Shown piece by piece: positions 43,985 to 53,959 of a stretch of 64,000 nucleotides of DNA (position 1 is the first letter of the stretch; each line of letters starts with the position of its first letter). The DNA lies in NCBI RefSeq assembly GCF_905147365.1, contig NC_056408.1, positions 7,812,001 through 7,876,000 of the forward strand, read 5' to 3'. The notes under the pieces are model-generated. The model was not told the origin of the DNA. It ran no database searches and saw nothing but the letters and a program-made list of their open reading frames with translations. The position numbers and the translations under genes were made by a program. This DNA is from Aricia agestis. Lineage: Eukaryota > Arthropoda > Insecta > Lepidoptera > Lycaenidae.

Positions 43985-44520
43985 CTTCAAAGAAACGATT
44001 TTAAAAATATATTATTTTTAACATGGTTTTTTAAGTATAATCATGATCATAATATTATTAATATTAGCTTTACCCACCCTAATTGTTTGAGAAAACTTCG
44101 TCGTAGTCTTTCAAGAACTAGTTAGACGAACTAGTTAAATATTTCAACAAGATTTAGGTACCACTGATTTAATATTAACCAGACGTTAATTAATTTAAAG
44201 CCTTTAGCGTTACCCTCTTAAAGTAGGCTCGAAAGAAAATGCTTAGTTACATGTTTTTGTTAGTAATTAAAGACGTGAGTGAAAGAATCAAACTATCATA
44301 ATTTTATAACATAAGAGCACTTACTCATTTTTTCCTTTATAATTTTTACAAACCTTGTAACTTACCTGCTTCATCATCTAGCTAATATGTCTGGCTACAT
44401 ATAAAATCCACAGTTTTTTTATTTCAAATAATTTTCCGGTCCTAAAGTCTCCAATTACGCATAAAATGGCAATTTTTAACTGTTACTTACATGATTCTTC
44501 CACTGACGTCTTTAATTTAT
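43985..44520. other. no gene seen
   Basis: AT-rich; only short ORFs without family features. Confidence 0.4.
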
Positions 44521-44524
44521 TATA

Positions 44525-44650
44525 CAGGGTGTATAAAACAAATTCATGACGCTGGGGTGCTTGCTCATACAAAAGCTAAAAGGTTAAACTCTTTCAGCGC
44601 TATCAATTATTTCACAGTCATAACTCTACAACGTCATGTTGTAGAGTTAG
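44525..44650. repeat. Diverged relative of the CAGGGTGTAAC MITE
   Basis: tacagggtgtataaaacaaa, acaaaag, ctctttcagcgct and ttcacagt keep the order of the 411-667 element. An 11-bp perfect hairpin (aactctacaac) lies at 44622-44648. Confidence 0.55.
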
Positions 44651-44689
44651 TATAAATAAGTATTGAACTGTGAACATGTCTCACCTGTC

Positions 44690-44880
44690 GGTGAGACACG
44701 TTCAATGTTGCCGGCAAAATGTGAGTTGTGACAGTGTTAGTTTATAAGTATTTTATATAAAATATGTATGTTAGTTTTAAGGTATTTATTATATAATAAA
44801 TATGTATGTTAGAATTAAGGTATTTGTTATATGGGCCTCTGATGCCCGAAATAAATAATTTGATTTGATTAAGGAGAGTA
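44690..44880 (+). repeat. LINE 3' UTR end
   Basis: Ends ggcctctgatgcccgaaata and aataatttgatttgattaag, a 3' end with (ttgat)n tail common to lepidopteran LINEs. A tatgtatgttag word is duplicated in it. Confidence 0.6.
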
Positions 44881-44945
44881 CTTTGTACTCGATTCTCATT
44901 ATGTAATAAAATTAGGTACTTAATTTTTTTCTAATTTCCCTTTAA

Positions 44946-45032
44946 TTCATCAAGCCCCGTTACGGTCACCGGTGACCGAGACACAATAGAAATTCTATTG
45001 TGTCTCGTTTTTCCACGATCGGCGGGTTAAAT
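44946..45032. mobile_element. TTAA mini-element with perfect hairpin
   Basis: Contains gagacacaatagaa followed at once by its exact complement (44981-45008) and cggtcaccggtgaccg; it ends cgatcggcgggttaa. Same family as 50837-50931. Under 100 bp. Confidence 0.6.
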
Positions 45033-45186
45033 AAATGGATCATGGACACTAAGTAAATTTCGCGGCTAGGCAAGTTGGCATACTATACGGCCGGCGCAAC
45101 GGCGTGCGCCGCAAAATATACACCATGCCGCTACCCTTCCCGCGCGCGGTGTCCATGCGTTGGGTAAATAATAATTATTTAACTTT

Positions 45187-45541
45187 AAGGCTGGTTTTGT
45201 CGTTAAACATTTCGGCAGCGCCGCTGGAGCGCCGCGCGTTTGAAGATGTAAGGCTGGTTTTATAGTTAAGCGTTTCGGCAGCGCCGTTGGAGCGCCGCGC
45301 GTTCGAAGATGTATGGGGGTAGTAGTTGCGTTTCTAAGTCGCGCGCTTGAGCAGCGCCGTTCGCCCGTACATCTTAGAACGCGCGCGCTCCAACGGCGCT
45401 GCCGAAACGCCGAAACGCTTAACTATAAAACCAGCCTATGGTGGTAGTTATAGTAGCGTTTGAAAGTCGCGCGCTTGAACAGCGCCGTTCGTCCATTCGT
45501 TTGTTACATCTGCGAAACGCTTAACGATAAAACCAGCCTAA
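45187..45541. mobile_element. GC-rich foldback element
   Basis: taaggctggttttgtcgtta on the left mirrors taacgataaaaccagcctaa on the right. Inside, a second mirrored pair (gttaagcgtttcggcagcgc) makes a nested palindrome; the unit is also directly repeated. No ORF family. CpG-rich. Confidence 0.7.
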
Positions 45542-45544
45542 GCT

Positions 45545-46040
45545 CCATACAATCAGCGATCAATTGTTTTTTTCATCTAATATAATAGCCAAATATCACG
45601 TCCTCGAATCATGTCTCACAAGTCACGCAGTACATAGGGGACACATACACAGACACACCCTAGTATCATCACTTTGTTTTTTACACCTGTGGTATAATAT
45701 AGTTACGGTCAAAAGCAGATCCGCTGTACTATTTTCCGAGCAACACGGCAATATATTTCAAAATTGAAAAAGTAAATCTTTTTGCAACTGTACTGCAGTC
45801 TACAATCGGTAAGTTTCCGCTCGAGAGTTATTCAGTGCTTATTATTGTAGGTAAATGTAATAATTATTATAAAATATGTTGAGGGTAGGTTGTTAACTAA
45901 AATAATAAATCAGTCTTGGTCTAACGCCCGTCTTTGATTGACATGTCCCACGTCCCAATAACATGACAATTATCACTCAACAGCGCCAATTGAAACTCGT
46001 GCAGCTAGACGTACTCATGTGTTAATACGTAATTCTATTA
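45545..46040. other. no gene seen
   Basis: Short ORFs only; no recognisable family. Confidence 0.35.
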
Positions 46041-46046
46041 TATTTG

Positions 46047-46262
46047 TGTCGCAGCCAACTGGTTAAAATAGCCGTTCAATCAAACGGAGCCCTTTGACTG
46101 AACACCATTAAATCACACGGCTATACGTCGTTTAGCCGAATTTTTGACTACGACGTTCAACGCTACAGCTAGACGATACTTAGCCTATTGGTTAAATGAC
46201 TAATTAACTAAAGCGACTATTAGTTTAGAATTATAGGCTATTTTAACCAGTTGGCTGCGACA
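46047..46262. mobile_element. MITE with TGTCGCAGCCAACTGGTTAA terminal repeats
   Basis: About 27 bp of terminal inverted repeat (tgtcgcagccaactggttaa on the left; ttaaccagttggctgcgaca on the right). 216 bp; related to both ends of the 21847-23411 element, which may be its larger relative. Confidence 0.8.
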
Positions 46263-46289
46263 TATGCATTCATTGCAGGCACTTCCTGG

Positions 46290-46500
46290 GTGAAAGTCAA
46301 AATATGCATTTACGCATCCCCGGCAGTCTGAGGCCCTACCCAGACTGCTGGGGAGGGCCCCAGACTGCTGGGGATCTATCGGGGAATTATCCCACTAAAA
46401 CCCCAACGGTGTTCCTGCTTTTCAGCTTTAGGCAGAGCCACGGGATACGCGAAATACATACCATGACCCAGTCAAAATATCTTAAGACTAATTAAGGTCA
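46290..46500 (+). repeat. Repeat with ccccggcagtctg hairpin
   Basis: acgcatccccggcagtctg, ctgctgggga twice and actaaaaccccaacggtgtt. A shorter relative lies at 3517-3600. Non-coding; probably part of a lepidopteran retroelement leader, but I am not sure which. Confidence 0.45.
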
Positions 46501-46947
46501 GGCAGAGTTAAACTGGTAGAGTACTCGAACCTACAGTCTACACAATAATAAAGAGTGTTCGCCCTTCTTCTACCTCTAAATTCTAAAATATACAGCACAT
46601 AGCAATACAACGTTTCATATTCTATCAAGGCTTTGATTGCCTACCTAGATCAAGGCTTTGATTTGATCTATTGAGTCGATAAAAATAAATTGACAAGCTG
46701 GTGATGTAGGTACTACTATATAGGTTAAATAGAAAATAGCGATACTGTATTAATTGACGATGAACCCGTTTTGCTATAATATTACTATAGAAAAACTATA
46801 ATAATATTACAGCAAAGCTAAGCTAACTGATCCGGCAAACGTTGTTTTCCATATATGGTGTGGGAGTAGGTATTATGCTTGAGCTCACTGTTATTATTTC
46901 AGACCATATCATGAAAACGTTTTGTCTAAATTCGGTAGGCTCGCTTC

Positions 46948-47020
46948 AGCGGGGCTAAAATGGTCGCTTTGGAGAGAATCATATTATTATGAATCATAAT
47001 ATGATTCATAATACGAATTA
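46948..47020. repeat. Truncated GCGGGGCTAAAATGGTC MITE
   Basis: agcggggctaaaatggtcgc then tcataatatgattcataata; one terminal repeat only. Confidence 0.65.
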
Positions 47021-47077
47021 TTTATGAGATAAGCATATTTGTTAAAAGATTTATGTCTAAACATTATACAAGATGTC

Positions 47078-47240
47078 AGTGTAAACACCGTTATCCTTGA
47101 AACCATCAAATGAGCCCGTCAAAATGAACAACTTTTTCTATGAGAACAATACTGGGAACTCAAAAAAATCCTCATCATTCCTCCTCTCCTCCTCTCCATC
47201 CTCGGGCTCATTTGATGGTTTCAAGGATAACGGTGTTAAC
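47078..47240. repeat. Long hairpin with ~95-base loop
   Basis: aacaccgttatccttgaaac and catcaaatgagccc (left, from about 47082) are exactly mirrored at about 47205-47239. The loop and downstream sequence keep an open frame to 47393, see findings. Confidence 0.8.
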
Positions 47241-47249
47241 ACTAACACA

Positions 47250-47980
47250 CTGTATAAAAAAGAGTCAAGAACTACAAAGAAATACGAGATATCCCAATCA
47301 GTTAGTTATACGAATTATGAATCCGAATACGACGCGATGCGCGGAACACTTAGCGCATCGCGGCCAACTCGGGGTCTCGGTGATGTTGGTTGACGGCGTC
47401 CCCACGCCGTCACCTCGAGCTCCCCAGCTAAGTCGGGACGTCGGGGCCATGTCTGACCCTTTGCCTACGCCTTGGCCTTCTCCGAGGGTCGAGTGACTCC
47501 GCCTCGAGGCCCAAATTAAAGCCTGACGAATAACCTTGGTAAAGGTTTATAAAAGAAGGCTTAATTATTTCCTTTGCTTATGTTGACAAAAAACAATGTA
47601 ATAAAATCTCCATTTGAAAATAAACAAACAAAAAGTTGTAGAAAACAACACGGCTACAAATTATGCGCACATATTATTTCCATTGATATTTAACCTTTTG
47701 CCACTGTGGGGCCTAAAAGACCATAGTCTGACAAATTGTGTGAGTTTTCCTATTCCCACGCGGAACAGATCTACGGGATACGGATAAGGTTTTAGTGAGT
47801 GGATGCTTCGGGCTGTTTAGTATGCTAGTGGTGTCTTTCTATTGGAGTTTACTAAGTAATCAAAGTACTAGGCCGCTGCATTATTGTAGGCTTTGGACCC
47901 TTGAAAAAGGCAGTCTGTTGTAAATATATTATATTGGATTCTCTAAGTCGTTTTATCATAATATCCTGTAGGTATTTGCA
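47250..47980. other. no gene assigned; GC-rich stretch 47330-47520
   Basis: 47330-47520 is GC-rich with two overlapping open frames (for example TLSASRPTRGLGDVG). It resembles a retroelement or SINE body rather than a known protein. The rest is AT-rich without features. Confidence 0.3.
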
Positions 47981-47985
47981 AATTA

Positions 47986-48188
47986 CTAGATGACGCCCGC
48001 GCCTCCATTGCGCAGAAATTCGTATATCGCGCGGGAACACTACATTTTTCCGGGATTAAAAGTATCCTTTGTTCTTTCCCAGGACTCCATGCCAAATTTC
48101 ATCAAAATCTGTTCAGCGGTTTAAGCGTGAAGAGGTAACAGACAGATAGACACATTTTTGAATTCATAATAATATTATCAAATATGGA
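47986..48188 (-). mobile_element. Lep1-like Helitron
   Basis: Minus strand starts TCCATATTTGATAATATTAT and ends gcgcaatggaggcgcgggcg, tcat, CTAG. Contains aaaccgctgaacagattttg and ttacctcttcacgct. Confidence 0.8.
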
Positions 48189-48606
48189 TTGTTTCGTAAT
48201 TTTAGGGCACATTAATAATATTCACTCCAATGTCAAGACACTTTTGGTAATGATCTTTTCATCAATCTGTAGTTTTTGTAATGTTTTATCTTCTCTTTAT
48301 TGCCTAAGTGAGTTACAGTCTGCATTGATTTCTAATTTCTTTTATTTTATTCATAAAATATTACAATTCAGGCTTTTTATTCTATATTGCTAGTTATTGC
48401 TTGTTCCTCGCCACAAAGCCCAAAATATAGCGTTATGAGCGAAAATATGAGACCAAAATATGTTATTAAACACAGCAAACAGCTGTTGTTTGGCGCTTCA
48501 AAATGGACGAAGATAAATGCAAATTTAAATCCACGGGCACATTACAGGTTAAATAATATTATATTCATAAAAAATCTACTATTGTTTTAGTTCAAAATAT
48601 TTATTA

Positions 48607-48803
48607 CTAGACGCCTGTAACTCCGTTACCCCAAAATTCGTTTTCGCACAGGTACCGTAAATTTTTTCAGGGATAAAAAGTATCCTATCTTTCTTTCCCG
48701 GGACTAAGTATCTCTATAACTATTTAAAAAAAAATGGTTTAGCGGCTTGGGCGTGAAGAAGCAACAGACAGACACACTTTCACATTTTTAATATTAGCAT
48801 GGA
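48607..48803 (-). mobile_element. Lep1-like Helitron, older copy
   Basis: Minus strand starts TCCATGCTAATATTAAAAAT, has gtgtgtctgtctgttgc and gaaagataggatac, and ends CTAG. More diverged than 33408-33616. Confidence 0.75.
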
Positions 48804-49286
48804 TTTGTGAAGCGAAAGTGCAGACTTAAAGCAAATATTTTAGTTAGTTTAAAAGTATTTCAAAAAAAATTGTGCCTAACTTTTTAATTTCATAACATTG
48901 AAAAGCATAACGAATTTTTGGTCGTTTACATAATCTATTGTTTAGACCTTAAAGTTAAGAAGATAATATTTTACACTTACAAAAGCGGAAGGCTGGGCAA
49001 TTTTCCGGTTTCCTCGAAACTCGGGCGAAAAATAAAGGTATGGTATAAACTCGGTAGCAATGACAAACATTTACACTAATTAGTAATTAGGTATTTTTAT
49101 TTAAAAAATCTTAACGATAATATTATTACAACTTTAAAAGGTATACTGTACAATGTACATTAATTTGATATTTTGTACATATTAAGAATGGTTCCTTTTC
49201 TAAGCTCGCCATAACTTCAAATCGATCTTCGGCAAACTTTCACATGGGACCAGCTCGTTTCTGAAAAAAAAAAAACACAACCTTAT
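48804..49286. other. no gene seen
   Basis: AT-rich; no supported feature. Confidence 0.4.
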
Positions 49287-49456
49287 GTCGGCTCTACATA
49301 TTATTATAAGGGAACGCGTTAGCCGACGCATTGGCCGGCGCGCTGGCCCAATGTGTAGAACGGGCGTTCGTGCGTTGGCGGTAGGTATTTCGCCTGTTCT
49401 ACACATTGGGCCAGCGCGTCGGCCAACGCGTTCGCCTATATTATGTAGTGCCGACT
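49287..49456. mobile_element. GC-rich palindromic element
   Basis: gtcggctctacatattatta at the left mirrors the tatattatgtagtgccgac end at the right; ggcccaatgtgtagaacggg is mirrored by its complement around a short centre. Both strands stay open only because of symmetry. Confidence 0.75.
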
Positions 49457-49599
49457 TTACCAATACACAGTATAGCAATATTAGTCCCTACAGTAACGAA
49501 ACGCCTTTGACGTCGCACGATGCCGCCACCGATGACAAGTACCGAGCAGATATGCCAGGGTTGCCACGAAACGGGAAATAAAATATTGTGCTTGTAATG

Positions 49600-49820
49600 C
49601 AAATGTTATCATTTAATCTGTTTAATCAGCGTGTTATATTTACATATTTATTTATTTTATTTATTTTAAAAACTTTATGCACATATAGGTACAAAGGTGG
49701 ACTTAATGCCGTATGGCATTATCTACCAGTCAACCTTTGGGCGATACAAGGACAAAGTTGTATAGGTGCCAGTCGAGTTGAAAGAGGAAAAGACAGAAAA
49801 AATAATAAATATAAATTATA
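49600..49820 (-). repeat. Minus-strand LINE 3' end
   Basis: On the minus strand, cccaaaggttgactggtaga and ggcattaagtccacctttgt lead into gcataaagtttttaaaataa and an (aaat)-type tail, as in LINE 3' UTRs I recognise in Lepidoptera. Confidence 0.5.
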
Positions 49821-49954
49821 CTTATAAAATATATATTGTATAATATTATACTATACTTATAATATACATATTATCACACATAAAATTATATATAAATAAA
49901 ACCAATAACCATACGTAATATATTATTATATAATAACTATATTATGATAATATA

Positions 49955-50214
49955 CAGGGTGTAACAAAAACAAGTGATAATACTTTAGGGTGTGTACGTG
50001 TTCCCTGTAGAGATTTCACTGTGAAAGTAGCAGCGCTGAAAGACCAAAATTTTTTTTTCACTTTTGTATGGGCAAGGGCCCGAGCGTCACGAGTTTCCCC
50101 ATACAAAAGTGAAAAAAATTTTTGGTCTTTCAGCGCTGCTACTTTCACAGTGAACTCTTTACAGGGAACACGTACACACCCTAAATTATTATCACTTGTT
50201 TTTGTTACACCCTG
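49955..50214. mobile_element. Palindromic MITE, complete copy (CAGGGTGTAAC ends)
   Basis: Best-preserved copy: cagggtgtaacaaaaacaag at the left and its exact complement at the right, with TA on both sides. Two half-palindromes of about 125 bp. Confidence 0.9.
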
Positions 50215-50282
50215 TATAGTTGATCAATGATGATGCTAAAAATATTATAAATATTAATTTATGCCATAAATTAGGAAAACTA

Positions 50283-50836
50283 AGAGTCTGCCAACTGTTT
50301 CAAGTAAAACTCACGTACCCTGCGCTTAAAAGTATCTCTGGTTATTGACATCCTGATTTCCGGAGGAAGAGCGTTCCAGAGGAGAATAGCCTGGATATTA
50401 AAAGAAGAGTGGACGGAACTTGACTTGTAAGAAGGGCAACTTAAAAGCTGATTTGAAGTGGATCGGAGGTTTTTATCGTGCCTGCTGCAACGGTATTGAA
50501 AGTGAGGGGCGAGATATTCGGGAGTATGGGGATGATGCAGCAGTGAATATAGCACACACAGTGCCTGCACAGAGCGGCGCTGACGTACTGGTAACCAGTG
50601 TAGCTTGGAGCGATACGAAGAAACATGGTCGTATTTTCGAAGGTTGAATATGAATCGAAGGCAATTATTAAACAATCGGTCGAGTTTATCGAGTTTGTCG
50701 GCATTAAGATTTAAACAGCACACGTCACCATAGTTAATTATAGAAAAGATAATGGGCTGGACTGGATGTCGTACTGCCAGATATTTACGTGAAACTTTAT
50801 TTTTAGATGATTTTAGTTCTCTATTTAAAAAATTAA
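50283..50836 (-). pseudogene. LINE reverse transcriptase C-terminus
   Basis: About 180 residues, open to its stop at 50280. IINYGDVCCLNLNADKLDKL, DRLFNNCLRFIFNL, HWLPVRQRRSVQALC, LLHHPHTPEYL and ILLWNALPPEIR form the C-terminal part after the RT domain in CR1/RTE-like LINEs. The catalytic RT core is missing, cut at about 50836 where the TTAA mini-element starts. It is intact as far as it goes. Confidence 0.8.
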
Positions 50837-50931
50837 TTAACCCATCAATCCCCATAAGCTCACCGGTGAGCGAGACACAATAGAATAACAATAGATTTCC
50901 AAGGATCCACGAATCACGATCGAAGGATTAA
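50837..50931. mobile_element. 95-bp TTAA mini-element (piggyBac-like ends)
   Basis: Starts TTAACCCATCAATCC and ends cgatcgaaggaTTAA, imperfect inverted repeats bounded by TTAA, the piggyBac target. It carries the shared gagacacaatagaa word. Relatives: 5390-5450, about 33982-34058, 44946-45032. Confidence 0.65.
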
Positions 50932-50939
50932 AATAATGA

Positions 50940-52070
50940 AGACGCATTCGAAATTTCGAATATAAAAAATATCCAATAATTAATCACACGTCAGGTGTAA
51001 CAGAAGCACTTCAAAACTCTTATTACGTGCACGGTAAGGGCGCGGTATGTTACACTTGATATGTGTACCTGGGTAGGTAGGTACTACTAATTAGTATGTA
51101 ACAGGGTATTTGACAGATTTTTAATTTATTCTATATTGTTTCTCTCCTTGTTACACTTCTTACAACGTAAACAATAAAACAGAGATGCAAATACATGCCG
51201 CCAAGGCCAACACAATATTAGTGTAAACTGTGAGCCGATATTTATGAAAATTTAAATCCTTTTTGGTTTTCGAATCAGATTTACATCCGTACACTGAACA
51301 TTTATTATAATATCCCATTGTTTATAAGATAAGTAATCGTTTTACAAAACAAAATTCGTAGACACGCGCCAACGTCACCCCTGTGGGCGCAGGTACACAA
51401 ACTCTGCGAGTTTGTGTACGCGGGCCCGCGCCGCCCGCTCCGTTGCTCTGCGCAAGTACATTCGTTTCACTACTGTAGGGATGTCATATTGCTATACTGT
51501 GACCAATATAAGGATTCGTTCCACGAATACAGACGTTGTAGTTTTAATGTCATATCCAATTGTCTGTTAGTAATAGATGCGATAGAAAAATCAGTCTTGA
51601 TAAAAAAGGATAAAATATTATACTCGTAGTGTAACTGTAATGTAGATAATATTATTATGTGTACCATCAATAAAATTGATACCTAAGCAATTGACCAACA
51701 TCATATTTTGGTCGGATCATGTCAATTCAATGTTAATTGTGATCTGTCGGTTGGGTTTGACCTAACACGACCAAACTACGTAGGTCCCGCATCTGCCTAA
51801 GAATCAGTTTCGCTGAGAGTACATAGTATATTTTAGTAGGTTAGTTTATATTAGTAGCTTATTAGTAGGTAAGATAGTATGTGTTTTTAAAATCCAAAAA
51901 GTAGCTAAGCAAATGTGTGTTATAACAGATATCTGCTTAAATTCAATATTTTATAAAAATAGTAAAAAGTTTTTACATACACCAAAAGGTTCCACAATCC
52001 ATGAACCAAACCTAAACTTATTACAATAAATTCTCGATCGACCCTTTGAGACGGGCTAGGAATGTTCTGG
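50940..52070. other. no gene seen; hairpin at 51393-51419
   Basis: A perfect 12-bp hairpin (gtacacaaactc, loop tgc) sits in a GC-rich patch (51370-51470). The rest is AT-rich without features. Confidence 0.4.
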
Positions 52071-52076
52071 CTCTCC

Positions 52077-52735
52077 TTGGGGCTTGATTCTTAAGCCTCG
52101 AATGTCGTTTAGATCGCAGGCTATCTTACTCGTGTGCGCACAAAATATGCACATGCGGTATTGCGTTGTTTACACTCAGCCAATACGTACCCCTGAACTA
52201 TTTGATTTCCCCCCAGAAATCCCCTAGAATACCCTCACCAAGCGGATGGTGACATGCCGCGATTTTTCGAAGAGGCGGTCATGTTGAGAAATGATGGGGA
52301 TGTTACAAAAAAAGTATTAATAAATAGAACGTTGATTGACAGGTGTAAGTTTAATTTGCTTTTTGGTTACAGAAGACTTTGGTTATAGATTAGTTTCGAC
52401 ATAAATTCTAAATCACAGGCTCGCGGAACATGATATACCTATGGCAAAACAACTGTATTTGACGTGTTTTTTTAATTTCCCCTAAAAATCCCCTAAATAT
52501 TTTTTCCCCCTATTTTGCCCCTATCTTGGTCGAAAACCCCCTAAATCTAGGGGGAAATTCCCTGATCTGGCAACACTGCTTCTACGGCAAGCAGTAACGA
52601 CGCGATTGAATGTTCACACTCATCACTTGCCGCGGCGGCATTCATTCTCGCGCTGCTGATCTCGCGATGCATTACGCACGGGTGAGACGATTTACGATCA
52701 AAACGACATTGTTGAGAATCAGACCCCTAGGGAAC
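52077..52735. mobile_element. MITE-like element with ~100-bp inverted ends
   Basis: The left end (ttggggcttgattcttaa, cgaatgtcgtttagatcg, tgcggtattgcgttgtt) is mirrored at about 52610-52735 (cgatcaaaacgacattgttg, gagaatcagacccctagg). A ccctaaatctagggggaaat repeat lies inside near 52540. Confidence 0.6.
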
Positions 52736-52881
52736 AAAATATATCTTACCCGGTAGTAATTTGTTGGAACGCTTTTGGCTGCATGTGACGGATGTCGTTC
52801 CCGTTGTCACACAGTATCCTCGCCATGGAAGATCCCACACGAATTGAGTGCAGTTGACCTAAAAGGACGAAATTTTTGAAA

Positions 52882-52986
52882 AATCTATAGGAAGGTTTTT
52901 ATTAAAAAACCTTCCTGTAGATTTTTATTAAAAAACCTTCCTATAGGTTTTTAGGTTTCTTTCATTAGAAAGAAACCTAAAAACCT
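52882..52986. repeat. Cluster of perfect hairpins and direct repeats
   Basis: ctataggaaggtttttatta is repeated and mirrored, then aggtttttaggtttcttt (52945-52962), loop cattag, exact complement (52969-52986). Confidence 0.85.
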
Positions 52987-53056
52987 GGTTAACATTGATA
53001 GTAAGCGATAGCTACTACACAATATAATATTATACTCGCAGAGTAACTAGCAGTGC

Positions 53057-53950
53057 GAGTAGTCAGGGAGCCCTAGAACATTTTTTTTTTATTACTATCA
53101 AGCTAATTTTTTGTGAGTAGCTTATATAATCGGGCTCTGGCCCACCACACATTCCCACCACTGTATCCTGTGTCGCCAGGATCCACAGCGGTATCCAACC
53201 ACGAAAACCCTTTGATATGATCTCAGGGAGCCCGACGGACATGCTAAAACTGTCTTGGGACCCGCAACGAAATTAATCAGAAGAAAATAGGAGGAGTAGG
53301 AAGAATTTAAATTTCCCTCCCCATGCAAAGCGGGAGACAGCACAAAGTTGCAATGACCGAAAGTCAGAGAACTTAAGGGGGAGCACCACGGAAATATGGC
53401 TAATAATAATTGTGACTCCTAAGCTGAAGCTAAGTTAATATTGGAGTTTATTGTGTTTAACTGTCGCCAATAATAATTGTGACAAAAACGCTTGAAGGCA
53501 CGGAAGTTCCTAGCGCTGTCAACGAGATCAGTGTAGTAAGCGACTCCAGATTTACAATTTAGGTTGTTCAACATTATAGTTCGTTCCTCTTGCCAAAGTC
53601 TACACTCCCAAAGAACATGATGGGCGGGTTCTTCAAACATACTGCCTTCGGTCGAGCACTCGCACATAGGTGATGCAACCAATTTAATTTTTTGTGAGTA
53701 GCTTCATTTTGCTTGATTTTTATATGCGAAAAATCTTCATCTCTTCTCATCTTCATCTCATCTCAATCTTCAGATCTTCATCAGGATCATCAAATCAAAG
53801 TATGAAATCCTTACTATCTCTGTTAGTGCCACTTTCAAGATATTTTTTCGCAGATAAAAATGTTGTTTGTCTTATCAAAATGAAGCTACTCACTAAAAAT
53901 TTGCTTGTTAGTAATCAAAAAACAAATTGTGTTCTAGGGCTCCCTGACTA
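53057..53950. mobile_element. Foldback element (CAGGGAGCCCTAGAACA ends) with nested LINE
   Basis: cagggagccctagaaca at the left is mirrored by tgttctagggctccctg at the right; gaagctactcac and atcaagc/gcttg words continue the pairing. The left arm is split by the LINE fragment at 53124-53685. Without it the element is about 310 bp. Same family as the one split by the gypsy element. Confidence 0.8.
53124..53685 (-). pseudogene. R1-like LINE 3' fragment with 19-bp TSD
   Basis: Minus strand: a frame from the 5' truncation reads LVASPMCECSTEGSMF, EPAHHVLWECRLWQEER and ARNFRAFKRFCHNYYWRQ, the C-terminal zinc-finger region of R1-type LINEs. About 300 bp of 3' UTR without a poly(A) tail follows, as in R1-like elements. 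The 19-bp duplication aattttttgtgagtagctt at 53105-53123 and 53686-53704 fixes the ends exactly. Confidence 0.9.
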
Positions 53951-53959
53951 GAGCACGTT

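Noticed and set aside
5253..52986. CRISPR array or bacterial terminators from the hairpins
   Set aside because: The hairpins are unrelated in sequence and unevenly spaced, with no repeat-spacer pattern, and the DNA is eukaryotic.
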